Part shown: positions 1 to 9,535 of the stretch, piece by piece
Numbering within the stretch: the first letter of the stretch is position 1
How the letters are laid out: each line of letters starts with the position of its first letter
The notes under the pieces: model-generated
What the model was told of the DNA's origin: nothing
What the model saw: only the letters and a program-made list of their open reading frames with translations
Databases searched by the model: none
Program-made: the position numbers and the translations under genes
Assembly (NCBI GenBank): GCA_030220185.1
Contig: JASPKZ010001241.1
Coordinates: 1,348,501-1,412,500 of the forward strand
Direction of reading: 5' to 3'
DNA: 64,000 nucleotides
Source: Diploptera punctata
Taxonomy: Eukaryota; Arthropoda; Insecta; Blattodea; Blaberidae

Positions 1-235
1 GTTTGCACTAGAATGGACCAGATAAGAAATGAGGATATCCGTGAATAACTGCATATATATATATATAACAACAAGAATCAGTGGAAAGAATATGTAGAAA
101 GAATGAAATTAACTAGATTATCAAATAAAATCTTGCATCATTTTCCGAGAGAAGGAAGAGATGGTCTTAGACCTATTAGTGAAGACGGAACAGGCAATTA
201 ATGCCTAAACCAGGAAGCGAAGAAGAAGAAGAATA
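1..235 (+). mobile_element. 3' end of an RTE-like LINE, 5' truncated
   Basis: One frame reads through the end of a LINE reverse-transcriptase ORF: a NEDIREQL block, then YVERMK and a basic stretch. A stop and a GAA-rich tail follow near 225-235. The DIRxxL...W..H..RM signature is typical of the C-terminus of arthropod RTE-like LINEs, which is family knowledge. The copy begins before the window or is 5' truncated, and a (TA)n tract at about 53-67 interrupts it. Its last ~80 bases recur in inverse orientation at 3559-3648, which defines a shared 3' end. Confidence 0.6.
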
Positions 236-464
236 TTTACCTTGCAATGGCGGGTATTTTTAAATACTAATTCGCTCACCATTCTTATTAAAGTTCCTTA
301 CTCACTAAGGATAAAAGTTTATAATAATGTATTAATAATATATAATATTTATCAATAATATTATGAAGTGTTGGTGAAGTTTACGTGAATTAGCCTAATG
401 TTCAACACTTTTAAAATTAATTTTAAAGCACCGTTGAGGTTATGTAATAAGATTATATGCTATA

Positions 465-768
465 GTAATTCTGCCCGAGGGCAAAGTCTTTCACTGCAAT
501 AATAGCATTGCCATGCTATGCTTTGAAGCTTTACTATGGACTAATAGGTGTGGTAGTTTCCCGTTGCTTTCCACACCGGTGATGGATGATGATAATGATA
601 GCCGGATGATTTTCGGGGAAGGTTGGACCCTAAGCTTCCTGACATTTGTCTTCAGGTTAGGAAAAACTCCGAAAAAACATCACCCAGGAGCCTGTACCGA
701 CCGGGAATCGAACCCTGGCCCGCTGCGTGACAAGGCAGCAACCTTCCTCTAGACCACGGCGGTGGACT
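465..768 (-). mobile_element. SINE family A copy (tRNA-headed)
   Basis: On the minus strand this is a tRNA-like head with a B box of the type GGTTCGATTCCC (here slightly mutated), then a body containing TAAGACAAATGTC-like sequence, a CATCATCAT-rich stretch, and a 3' end near GGGCAGAATTAC. The same order recurs at 6831, 15185, 15586, 26513, 56652, 59155, 59700 and 63195. It should be transcribed by RNA polymerase III from internal boxes and moved by a LINE. It abuts the left arm of the PLE that starts at 773. Confidence 0.8.
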
Positions 769-1109
769 GTAATTAGATATTAAATACAAAATTGGTACCT
801 GGTACATCTGTCGTCTTCAACTAAATTATTAAAATCTAGTTCCAGTATGGAGGCCTTTTAAAAATAATGCTCAAGCGAATATATTTCAACTGGTACAGAT
901 GCTGTTGTATAAGTTGTAGAACGAGTTTAGGCCTGCGGGTGTGTTCTCGTTGAGTAAGTCTTTATCCGTCGACATAAAAATCTATATACAAACATCCCAA
1001 TCAATCAAACAATAGAAATAATGGAACAGAAACTGTAGAAAAAAGACAGACTAAAATTACACTGAATAATTAAAACGATTAAAAAAAAATTAAAACGGAA
1101 CTATTTTAA

Positions 1110-2080
1110 ATTCATCAATGATTATATACACCCTGACGACGGAATACCAATGGGAAGCCCAACACCAGACATCATATCTGAAATATTTCTACAACACCTA
1201 GTAGACAAATATTTTGAAAAAAAAAACTAAAAGAAAAAAGAAAAATTCAACTATTAGTAAGATTTGTCGATGACCTATCAATAATACAGACATATATGAA
1301 AATGACACGCGCATAGAAAACTAAATTAGAGATGAATTAAACTAAATGAACAAAAAATACAATATATTCACAAAAGATACCGAAAATAACAACTCCAAAT
1401 CTATCAAGAAATAACAATTTTCACAAAACCAGCTAGGAACACAATAGCTATACACCAAATATCAAGACACCCAATACAGCAGACAATGAGTACCTTTATC
1501 AGTCTGATTAACAGAATGTTAAAACTACCATTAAATAAAACACACTACAAAAACTATATAAAATACCTAGCAAAAACAATAGATACAAAAAATAAATGAC
1601 CAACAAGATGGTCAGTAAATAAATAAGAAGAAACAACTTAACAAATGTAACAATACTAGACAATAATGTAATGTAAATACAAATAATTCGATTACACTAA
1701 CTTGTACAGGAAATGAAACGACCAAATTAGTTACTTGGATAAGGAAACAAGACGAAAACAAAATTGCATTCAAAAGTAATAACAAACTCAACAATGTCGT
1801 ATCCAAGAAAATATAAGAAGAAATAAAACGAAAATAAAAGTGTTTATTTACTAAGGTGCAATAATTACAAGTTCTACATAGGTAAAACAACAATAATTTT
1901 CACCACAAGATACTCCGAAGAATTAAAAAATATATTAATAAGGAACAAAATTCAAATTTTGCCAAACACATTCTAGAAACAGGTCATCAGTTCGACAAAA
2001 TCGATAACACTGTGTCAGTACTACACAGAGAGTATAACAAGATTGACATCATTGAAAACATATACATTTTAAAAGAAGTA
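1110..2080 (+). pseudogene. PLE reverse transcriptase / GIY-YIG endonuclease remnant
   Basis: This is the coding part of the PLE above. PLE proteins combine a telomerase-related RT with a C-terminal GIY-YIG endonuclease that nicks the target. The RT palm motifs near 1138-1290 and the endonuclease motif near 1860-1900 are in the expected order. Stops (for example near 1228 and 1316) and shifts break the frame, so no protein is expected. The N-terminal half of the RT is not recognisable. Confidence 0.65.
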
Positions 2081-2091
2081 AAAAATGCAGA

Positions 2092-2560
2092 GCCTTGGCG
2101 CAGAGCTACGGGACTTGCGCTGGTTCGAGTCTCCATGGGGAAAGAAATTTTCTCATGGTATTTCGGCCAGTATGGGACCGGTGCCCACCAAGCATCGTGA
2201 GGCAATTGGGTAGCTACAATAAATAGCGGCTCCAGGTTGAGGAACCAGCTATAACGGCTGGAGGACTCGACATGCTAACCACATGTCACCCCTACACTGG
2301 CTGTTGATCATCTACCTCTGTTTTTTTTATTATTGATTTCGTACATCTCAATGATGGATAAATCATATTTGAAGAGAAAAATTATACGCTCAGACCGGGA
2401 CTTGAACCCAAGGGTCCCGGGTTCAAGTCCCGGTCTGAGCGTATAATTTTTCTCTTCAAATATCTACCTCTGTGATTGACACATGTGGATGTGAAGGGCC
2501 AGCAGCCGGCTGGTAACAGGGCAACCGCTGAAAAGTGGAAAGACCCTCAATCGGAATCGG
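2092..2560 (+). mobile_element. SINE family B copy nested in the PLE, with 12-bp TSD
   Basis: The 12-bp repeat AAAAAATGCAGA at 2080-2091 and 2561-2572 is a clear target-site duplication. The insert starts inside a tRNA-like head (B box GGTTCGAGTCT near 2123) and matches the fuller copy at 55309-55611 through its body (TTTCGGCCAGTATGGGACCGG and so on) to near 2520. It lacks the first ~35 bases of the family. A second retroposon (2321-2461) sits inside it. Confidence 0.85.
2321..2461 (-). mobile_element. Snapback retroposon with 11-bp TSD (5' end inverted)
   Basis: It is flanked by the 11-bp duplication ATCTACCTCTG (2310-2320 and 2462-2472), inside SINE B. Read on the minus strand it ends in poly(A), seen here as T8 at 2321-2328. 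Its other end is a near-perfect hairpin: bases about 2368-2410 are complementary to about 2418-2463, with a loop of about 8 bases. Each arm contains a tRNA-like B box and acceptor end (GGTTCAAGTCC then GGTCTGAGC). The structure looks like a SINE whose first strand folded back during target-primed reverse transcription. Confidence 0.8.
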
Positions 2561-2765
2561 AAAAAATGCAGACCTATTCAACGAGAACACATCCGCATAC
2601 CTAAACCCGTTGTGCAACTTATGCAACAGCATTAGTACCAGTTAAAATGCAGAAGATGAAACAATGTTTTGATAAGTCTCCATATTAGAACTATTTGATG
2701 AAGTTTAATAATTTAGTTTAGGACGACTGATTTACCAGATGTCAATTTTGTAATTAATATCTTAA

Positions 2766-3549
2766 ACTAATTTTCTTAATAATCATCTAACATCAAAATT
2801 ATTTAAGAGTACCTTAATATTTTTTATTTAAAAACATGAGTGTAAATTTATTTTTGTATACACTTCAGTTTGAAAAATAATTCAAAACCTTCGTGAAATT
2901 AGTGTCTCGGTAGCTAAATAATAGAGCACGACATAAATAGGTGGAGATGTAATATGTAGGCCTATTGGCTGTGGATTGAAACAATTGTAATATTCCTGTT
3001 GTAAAATAATGACAGACATATACTGACATCCATTGATGTAACTTCTCGTATCAATGCACAAGTCTGAATTGAGAATTTTCAAACACTCGAAGGAAACCAG
3101 AATCAAATGTTGATGCAGTATATTTATCTGCACATAAGATACAGTTGGAATTACAGGAAACTGTAATATTTCAAGTTTATGTCTGACCGCTTCATAAATG
3201 TCTTCAGGCAGCAAATAAATCGTGAATATAACTAGCATATGAAGAATAAAAAAACGAAGTTGAGTTCTACCCCAGTTCACAATTTTCTCTATATTGTGTT
3301 AGAAATTGCAGAACTGTACAATTTTATACCTAGAGAATAATACTTTTATAACACCTGGCCTTACAACAACTTTTTGTATTGTTAGATAACATTTAACTAA
3401 CATGGATATTAATGATGTAATTTTGGTTGAAGGAAATCTATAAATATATTAAGACCCAAGGTCTATTATACATTATATGATCAGAAAACACAATTCTCAA
3501 TTAAAATTTCAAGATAAAATAATTTATATGTAAATGTATTGTCGAACTG
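2766..3549. other. Unannotated AT-rich stretch
   Basis: The only long frame (2882-3280, minus, 132 codons) shows no domain, has no repeat copy in the window and uses AT-rich codons like its surroundings. I treat it as chance. No promoter, splice pattern or repeat was recognised. Confidence 0.4.
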
Positions 3550-3558
3550 CTCATTATA

Positions 3559-3648
3559 TAGTCTTCTTCTTCTTCTTCACTTCCTGGTTTAGGCAAGAGT
3601 TGCCTGTTCCGTCTTCACTAATAGATCTAAGACCACTCTTCCGAGGAC
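3559..3648 (-). mobile_element. Very short LINE 3' end with 9-bp TSD
   Basis: CTCATTATA at 3550-3558 and 3649-3657 flanks ~90 bases that are the reverse complement of the LINE 3' end at about 155-235, including the GAA-rich tail (seen here as TCTTCTTCTTC). It is a severely 5'-truncated insertion by target-primed reverse transcription. Confidence 0.85.
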
Positions 3649-3657
3649 TCATTATAC

Positions 3658-4140
3658 ATTAGTAAATTCAAATATTTAATTTTCATTTGCTAACAATGAT
3701 CTTGATGAAGGATGCAAGAAATGAAGGAAATATAAACACTGTGGAGCCTACATATAATCTTACTAGTTTAGAGGACAGAATCATATGGCGTTTACATAAA
3801 GTAATGTCAGATAAAAAATTACAGGAACACAAGTGCTTGATACTATATACGAGTAGGATATGTGCTAACACATTAAAATAGGTATTTCTGCGGGAGCTAA
3901 GAAGCATTAGGATAATTAACAATTGAATTGAAAACGTAAATTATATTATTGGAGTGAAGAGACAAAAGAAGAATGACGTTATTCATATTTATTGAAATAT
4001 ACTAAACTCCACATTTCTTCCAGAGAGCCTATGCATGAAGTGATATGTCTTAATAGTGGTCAAAACCTCTCATCCGAAGATTGCACAATAGCTGGAATTA
4101 GTTCACCCCATAATCACTATCTCAACTACGTATATATATA
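3658..4140. other. Unannotated AT-rich stretch
   Basis: Two overlapping short frames on opposite strands (3683-3922) show no family signature. I see no gene or repeat here except a (TA)n tract near 4131-4147 that borders the next SINE. Confidence 0.4.
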
Positions 4141-4147
4141 TATATAT

Positions 4148-4301
4148 AGCTGTGGCGTAGTCGGTAGAGTCCCTACTTTCCACTACGGTGACCCGGGTTC
4201 GATTCCCGGCGGAGTAAGGGATTTTAAAATCTCAACCTTGGGACTAGGTGTGTGTCGTGTCCTAGTTGTACCCATTGGATTTAATTCCACTAAATAAATG
4301 C

Positions 4302-4302
<1 letters not shown>
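4148..4302 (+). mobile_element. tRNA-headed SINE (family G) ending in (TA)n
   Basis: An A-box-like TGGCGTAGTCGG and a B box GGGTTCGATTCCC lie about 40 bases apart, as in a tRNA. A short non-tRNA body follows and ends in a 40-base (TA)n tract at 4303-4342. (TA)n tracts lie on both sides. I see only one copy of this family in the window. Confidence 0.6.
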
Positions 4303-4342
<40 letters not shown>

Positions 4343-4345
<3 letters not shown>

Positions 4346-4690
4346 CGTTCGAAGTTCGGTGGGACGACTGCGCGGCGGCCCTGGGCTGGATGAGCACCGC
4401 ACCCTCAGCCAAAGCTACACGCACACGACAGGCAAGCCGTGCCAAAACCACAAATTACATATTGCCACTGCAGCAACGCACACAAGGTCCACCCGCAAAC
4501 AACATACATTTAGAGTGATGACGGTGAAGGCCACACTCCCCCACATCTCCGAAAACACTTCCGGCTTACTCGGAAAAGCTCATGCTGACCAACAAGAAGA
4601 AGGAAAACAAAATTCTAGACACTGAAAAATATGTAAACATAGAAAACCTATGTATAAAAATATTAATATGATTATTATTATTATTATTGC

Positions 4691-4750
<60 letters not shown>

Positions 4751-5097
4751 ACTCCGATTTATAAAGTGCTAGTGAGTTGGCTAAAAGAAGATACTTTTTT
4801 GAGAGTTCTTGCTCAATAGAATTCATTTGTAAATTTCAAGTCTACTAAAAAAATAGAAGAGGAAGTAATAAACATGAATTAGATTTAAATTGTATAACAT
4901 TGATTGTAATACGGTACGGTTGCTTGTTTTGTATTTATTCACGAGCATGTATTTAATTTTTGTTTTCTACCTCGAGACCAGAACGTTCTACGTGCCGGTG
5001 ACTTGCCGGTCGTGTGCGTGTGGCTCTGCTCCGGTGTTCGCTCAGTCCGGAGCCGCCGTGGAACGGTCCGGCCGAGCTCCGAACGTACTATATATAG
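4343..5097. repeat. Pair of inverted GC-rich repeats enclosing an (ATT)n tract
   Basis: About 95 GC-rich bases at 4345-4440 recur as a reverse complement at about 4990-5095. They share the order GTTCGGxGxTCGG, GGCGGC, GAGC(A/G), ACACGCACACGAC and GGCAAG. Both outer edges touch TA-rich sequence. They could be terminal inverted repeats of a non-autonomous DNA transposon or two opposed copies of one repeat. The interior carries (ATT)n at about 4672-4749. No coding sequence is recognisable. Confidence 0.5.
4672..4749. repeat. (ATT)n microsatellite
   Basis: About 25 ATT units, interrupted once near 4687. Trinucleotide tails of this kind also end the LINE at 40742-40800, so this tract may mark a lost LINE tail. 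Confidence 0.9.
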
Positions 5098-5369
5098 TTG
5101 CATAACACACAACCCATAAATTGGAAATGTATTCAACAAGATATACAGGTTTATTTAGTTTAATATTTTACATAAAACGGTACAAAAATGAATGACTATA
5201 AACTACTTAAATTAGTGTAAAAAATTACAGTATAATGTACGGTAAAAACTAATAGTTTTACATTACTTTGTTTTCACTGACGTCCGAATATTTCCATAAC
5301 TCACATGATCAATAATTAGTTTCTTGCCAAATTAAGGATTAATGGAAATTATTTTGAAATATATACCCT

Positions 5370-5732
5370 TATGATGAAAGTTAAAATTAAATGTAACCTG
5401 TTGGTAGGTGCCGTCGTCCTCAACTTTGTTAAAATATTGTATACAAAATTAACTGGAGCGCTTTTGGAAGTTACCTTCCATCTTCTGCAGGTTGAGATTC
5501 CGCTATTTGTTGTTGTTGTGTATGGTGATGTCTACTCCAACTGTTTGTAGCAGCAACCGACTTGTTTTCACGGTCACCATACACAACAACAACAAATAGC
5601 GGAAACTCAACCTGCAAAAGATGGAAGATAACTTCCTAAAGCGCTCCAGTTAATTTTATATATAATATTTTAACCACGTTGAGGACGACGGCACCTACCA
5701 ACAGGTAAAATTTAATTTTTAACTTTCATCAT
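5370..5732. mobile_element. PLE-derived foldback: 159-bp inverted arms, 45-bp loop
   Basis: Bases 5370-5528 are nearly perfectly complementary to 5574-5732, around a ~45-base loop. Each arm carries the landmarks of a PLE 3' terminus in the same order as the PLEs at 21024-22338 and 25353-25754: GTTGAGGACGACGG-type sequence, then AGCGCT, then a small hairpin next to a degenerate hammerhead-like core (plus strand about 5611-5649, minus strand about 5453-5491). There is no coding sequence between the arms, so the unit is two PLE ends joined through a short spacer. Confidence 0.7.
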
Positions 5733-5824
5733 ACGACTTCACCTCAACGGAATTTGATATGAATTTTATTAGTTTTGATATACTCCTACTTTATTTTGGT
5801 TTTATATATGTTTACACTCCAAAG

Positions 5825-6572
5825 TATTAGATTAGATTAGATTAGATTTATTTAGCCAGGTGGAGTTAAGGCCATGTGGCCTTCTCTTCCACTCACCAGG
5901 ACAAACATATAGTACATCAGAATATAACAATCTTAATTAACTCTAATATTAAACACTAAGTAAAAATTTGATCAAAAATAATATCTAATATACGTATTAC
6001 GATCTATAATACAACCAGTTAATATTAGTTAAAATTAAGACTAAAACTAATAATAAAATGTATAGAAGCAAGGCATATTAAATTGTCCCTGTCTAGTGTA
6101 TATAAAAACAGGAAAATAATGAGATATAGAAAACTAATTTTACGATTATACAATATTTAAAAACAAAACAAATAAAAATATTTGTTATTCTTAATATTAT
6201 TTTCATAAATAATTAAGTATATTAATATTGCTAAAAGAATACTATCAGTGAGGTGTATAAGTTAGTTTGTTATTAAATAATTCTTTAGTTTATTTTTGAA
6301 GGATGTTATAGTTTGACAGTCTCTGACATAGGGCGGAAGGGAATTCCATGTTTTGGTAAGTGACACCGTAAAAGATAATGAATAATATACAGTGTGATAA
6401 GAGGGAATATAAAGGACAATGTTCTGATGGGATCGAGTGTCAAGATTATGTGTGTCGGATAGTCTGAAGAAGCGGCGTGATAAATAATTAGGCGATGATG
6501 TGTGAAGTATTTTATAGAGAAGGGATAGGGAATGGACAGTTCTACGATCTCTTAGACGAAGCCACATCGTAT
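5825..6572 (-). mobile_element. CR1/L2-like LINE, 5' truncated
   Basis: The minus strand carries the last ~100 codons of a LINE ORF2, a 3' UTR, a conserved motif just before the tail (GGAGTTAAGGCCATGTGGCC in plus orientation) and a tail of ATCTA-type repeats (5825-5849). A longer plus-strand sister copy lies at 27045-28305, and more distant relatives at 23480-23965 and 40742-54300. Confidence 0.8.
6262..6567 (-). pseudogene. C-terminus of a LINE ORF2 (CR1/L2-like)
   Basis: About 101 codons are open. They contain LRDRRTVHSLSLLYKILH, the thumb-side region after the RT domain in CR1/L2-type LINEs, and then SFTVSLTKTWNSLPPYV, the usual C-terminal motif. The catalytic palm is missing through 5' truncation, so it is non-functional. 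It is close in sequence to the frame at 27497-27853. Confidence 0.75.
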
Positions 6573-6830
6573 ATGAAAGTTATATTATTGTTTATATATT
6601 TATTGTTCCATACACAATATTCGATTTGAATTGTAGCCGTTTAATATTGTAGTTAATAGCTTATTTTTAATTAATATTAATATTCCTTGCAGGTTTTCCC
6701 CACGTGGAGCTCAGGCCGTAATGGCGTCCAAAATTATTGAGAGAGGCTATTCTGTTTGAGCTAGTCTAGAGTTTAATAACCAATTGCTTACTATGCTTTA
6801 AAAGTCCGTTGATATATATATATATTGAAT

Positions 6831-7140
6831 TCGAGGTAGCGTGCTGCCTTGTCACGCAGCGGGCCCGGGTTCGATCCCCGGTCGGGGCAGTTTTTCTGGG
6901 TGAGGTTTTTATCAGGGTTTTTCCTCACCTGTAAGACAAATGTCAGGTAAACTTTAAGGCCCAAACTGTCCCCGAAATCACATGGCCATCATCATCACCA
7001 TCATCCTTCACCTGTGTGGAAAGCAACGGGAAGCTACCACACCTACACAATTCCCTAGTAAAGCTGCAGGCATAGCATGAAAATGCTATGATTACAGTGA
7101 AGGACCTGCCTTCGGGCAGAATTACTGTGGATGGATATAT
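6831..7140 (+). mobile_element. SINE family A copy
   Basis: The head starts within TCGAGGTAGCGTGCTGCC, which in the family follows an A-box-like block that is missing here. The B box GGTTCGATCCCC is at about 6868. The conserved body follows and ends at GCAGAATTACTGTGGATGG and a short TA run. A (TA)n tract precedes the insert. Confidence 0.85.
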
Positions 7141-7195
7141 TGAATTAATTTAAAAAGAGCATGTATTGTGGCACGATAAAGTAACATTTCTTAGT

Positions 7196-7380
7196 ATTAT
7201 CGCCTCACTATGATGGTTGTCCGTGTATATAAAAAAGCGTGTTCCGCGATAATGCTTGACAATGATTAACATGCGGAATTATTATAGTGATGGCAGTTGG
7301 CAACTTTGTATTTAATTATATATACCAACTGCGGGAAAACAAAGCTAGCCGCTGGACAATCATCATAGTGAGGCTATAAT
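7196..7380. mobile_element. MITE-like element with 27-bp terminal inverted repeats
   Basis: The ends (7196-7222 and 7354-7380) are inverted copies with two mismatches. Their core is GCCTCACTATGATG. The 185-bp size and absence of coding sequence fit a non-autonomous DNA transposon. The target duplication is unclear because the flanks are simple TA/AAT sequence. Confidence 0.65.
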
Positions 7381-7620
7381 AATAATAATAAGCGTAGGCC
7401 TATATCAGTATTGTTTGTATTATAAGCCCATGTTTTCCCTTTACAGAGATTTAGGCGCTCTCCCCCTACAGGGAAGCATTTGAACCATACTAATTTAGTT
7501 TCGCTTGTTTTCGTATAGATGTCATTTTTGAGTGGTCTGTGGTCAGCGTTCCGCTTCATACTGGCATCTAGGAAACCAAGGTAGTAATAGGACGGGAAAA
7601 GATTGCTTAGAGGCCTTTTC
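7381..7620. other. Unannotated sequence between a MITE and a SINE
   Basis: An 82-codon minus frame (7374-7622) overlaps repeat borders and has no recognisable domain. Nothing else is seen. Confidence 0.35.
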
Positions 7621-7810
7621 ATTCAGGCTTAAGGATTTTTTACCAGCCTCAAAATCTTCAGACTTGGAACCCACGGCTTAAAGTCCCTCCCGGAGGACTT
7701 GCTCCTTGGATTTTTCCGTCCTAAAAATCCATCGACCCCGGCCGAGTTTGAACCCGCGACCCTCGGGACGAGAGGCAAGGAGCATAACCACTAGTCCACC
7801 GCTGCCGATT
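7621..7810 (-). mobile_element. tRNA-headed SINE (family D)
   Basis: On the minus strand the head reads GGACTAGTGGTTATGC (A-box region), with a B box GGGTTCAAACTCG about 40 bases later. The body contains paired AAATCC/GGATTT stretches. A decayed second copy is at 23275-23430 in the same orientation. Confidence 0.75.
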
Positions 7811-8455
7811 CTATATCAATATACAGAGTTAAATATTTTGGTTTTATTTACTGCTTTCTTCGATTATATATATTTTTTTTAGTTGACATTATTTTTTCGA
7901 CATTGTATGTTGCACAGAGATATACGAATATTTATAACAACTTTGGCAGGGATTGCACAAAGAAGTTTAGGAAATACTGGTGAGTTGGCAGCAATTTTTC
8001 GAACGGTTCTGATTCGCTCTCACCGCAGCAATGTGTGGTCGACCAAGGTTTTAGAATTATAGAGGATCTACTAGAGTGAAACCAATAAAACCATACAAAA
8101 CTCTACTCCTCGTGTTCATTACAAAATAATATATAATAAAACGGATCTTAGTAATGTAATTACAAGAGTAAATTGTTTACCGACCAGGTTAAACCACAAC
8201 ATAACCGATATTTGGTGTGTTCGTCCGTGGTTTGAACTTGGAATTCCCCGAATACTAATTTAAAGCGTACCGTTTCATTATACTCGTTGAATACTTGGAA
8301 ATTTTATGAACTTGTCTTTTTTTTTTTCATTCATAAAATTTCATAAAAAAATTAATAGTACATTTCAGTTGCTTAATTCGAAGCAAACTGAATTTCACCT
8401 AATGTTTCAAGCCAAGAATAAGAAACAACAACCACATACACACACACTCGTTTAT
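7811..8455. other. Unannotated stretch
   Basis: This is AT-rich intergenic-type sequence with no repeat copy elsewhere in the window, no long frame and no recognised RNA. Confidence 0.4.
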
Positions 8456-8463
8456 ATATATAT

Positions 8464-8555
8464 GGCAAGATAAGAAAAATAAATGCTCGGACGGGACTTG
8501 TATCGGACATCTGGATTTATATCCCAGTGCGCTACCGATTACGCAACCGAGCAAA
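8464..8555 (-). mobile_element. tRNA-like SINE head / tRNA pseudogene
   Basis: On the minus strand the acceptor-like arms GCTCGG and CCGAGC pair and enclose a D-arm-like GTAATCGGTAGCGC and an anticodon-like stem-loop. The T arm does not pair properly, so a working tRNA is unlikely. An AT-rich extension and (TA)n follow, as in SINE tails. The acceptor and tail resemble the arms of the snapback retroposon at 2321-2461. Confidence 0.5.
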
Positions 8556-8590
8556 TCTAATAAAAATATTCGTTTTTTCTTTTATATATA

Positions 8591-8709
8591 CAGGGCTTCC
8601 AGTATAAAACCGGACACTCTGCGGCTGGCAGAGTGAAATGCGGACGAGGAGAGAGCGCTGCCTGACGGGTGAAACCCCGTGAGGCCTGCCCGGTTTTATA
8701 TTGGAAGCC

Positions 8710-8712
<3 letters not shown>
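8591..8712. mobile_element. MITE-like palindromic element (CAGGGCTTCC ends)
   Basis: The ends at 8591-8613 and 8690-8712 are 23-base inverted repeats with one mismatch, starting CAGGGCTTCC. TA lies directly outside both ends. It is ~122 bp with no coding capacity. TA flanks would suit a Tc1/mariner-mobilised MITE, but the surroundings are (TA)n, so the duplication cannot be proved. Confidence 0.7.
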
Positions 8713-8752
<40 letters not shown>

Positions 8753-8934
8753 GTCATTATCATCATATGTAGTGGTAACTCAGTCTCCACTGCCATCTGG
8801 TATCTCCTATTACAAGTAAGCAAATTAAAGAGAATATTTTTAATTTATAGTAGTGACGATTTATCTATGTGATAATTAAATTTTGACATTGAGAAATGCA
8901 AGCTTAATATGACATAAGAAAAATAATTTTTCGG

Positions 8935-8983
<49 letters not shown>
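8935..8983. repeat. Compound (AC)n(AT)n microsatellite
   Basis: Ten or more AC units pass directly into (AT)n. It lies just upstream of a 5'-truncated LINE. Confidence 0.9.
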
Positions 8984-8984
<1 letters not shown>

Positions 8985-8986
<2 letters not shown>

Positions 8987-9475
8987 TTAGACATGGAGAA
9001 GAAATTAGGGAAATTTCAACAGATATGTGGTTAAATAAGAAGATATTTGAGAAATAAGACCAGAAGGGAAACTCAATTAAAATTTTACAAAACAGTAGCC
9101 GTTCCAACATTAACATACGGGTCTGAGACTTGGCCTTTAACGATCTCTGATAAAAATAAAATTGAGGCAATAGAAATGAGATTTCTCAGATCAGTTGCAG
9201 GTTTATCTTTAAGAGAACAAATGAGAAGTCAAGATATCAGAGATGAACTACAAATCTATAATATAAACGAGAAAATAAACACAAATAAACGTAATTGGTT
9301 TGAACATATACAAAGAATGCCAAATAATCGTTTATCAAAACAGCTGCTTCATTATAGGCCTCTAGGCCGAAGAAATTTAGGAGAACCAAAACGTCGTTGG
9401 AGGGACGACCTGCGCCTGCGGCATGTAGTGCGCCGGGGAGCGGAACGGGCCAACAGGCCCATACCTTGAAGATGA
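8985..9475 (+). mobile_element. RTE-like LINE 3' end, 5' truncated
   Basis: The coding end of the RT ORF is followed almost at once by GATGAT and a (TA)n tract (9476-9516). The 5' edge is an abrupt start after a microsatellite, as in truncated insertions. Confidence 0.75.
9047..9469 (+). pseudogene. RTE-like LINE RT C-terminal fragment
   Basis: 140 codons are open. They contain LTYGSETWPLT (the conserved post-palm block), MRFLRSVAGLSLREQMRSQDIRDEL, then WFEHIQRM and GRRNLGEPKRRWRDDL, in the usual order for RTE-like ORF2 ends. Reading continues upstream to about 8988 with one stop. The catalytic YADD region is absent, so the copy is inactive. The first in-frame ATG is not a true start. Confidence 0.75.

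Positions 9476-9516
<41 letters not shown>
9476..9516. repeat. (TA)n microsatellite at a LINE 3' end
   Basis: About 20 TA units directly follow GATGATGA at the LINE end. Confidence 0.9.
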
Positions 9517-9517
<1 letters not shown>

Positions 9518-9535
9518 GACATAAAACAATTTAAT

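Larger units (their letters stand above)
773..2765 (+). mobile_element. Degraded Penelope-like element with inverted terminal arms
   Basis: The left arm (773-975) matches the right arm (about 2561-2765) in reverse complement, at clearly less than full identity. Between them the plus strand holds PLE coding remnants. GIPMGSP followed by an SEIFLQ-like block (about 1138-1190) is the RT motif before the catalytic loop. RFVDDLSII (about 1259-1285) is the catalytic box. A GIY-YIG-type piece with FYIGKT lies near 1870-1890. Several stops and frame changes show it is dead. The right part is split by a SINE at 2092-2560. The inverted partial copy at the 5' side is the usual layout of PLE insertions. 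Confidence 0.75.

Noticed and set aside
513..752. ORFs with RESNPGPLRDKAA-type endings (513, 15599, 26559, 59207, 59340, 63123, 63229)
   Set aside because: They all come from SINE family A read in various frames, not from a gene family.
2882..3280. 132-codon minus-strand ORF as a possible host gene
   Set aside because: No domain, no repeat relatives, AT-driven composition and no splice or promoter context. Chance frames of this size are expected in AT-rich DNA of this length.
4566..4826. Asn-rich protein (poly-N frames at 4566-4826 and 57793-57978)
   Set aside because: These are translations of (ATT)n and (AAT)n microsatellites.
8464..8555. Functional tRNA gene
   Set aside because: Acceptor and anticodon-like arms pair, but the T arm does not, and a SINE-like AT tail follows. 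Treated as a tRNA-like SINE head.
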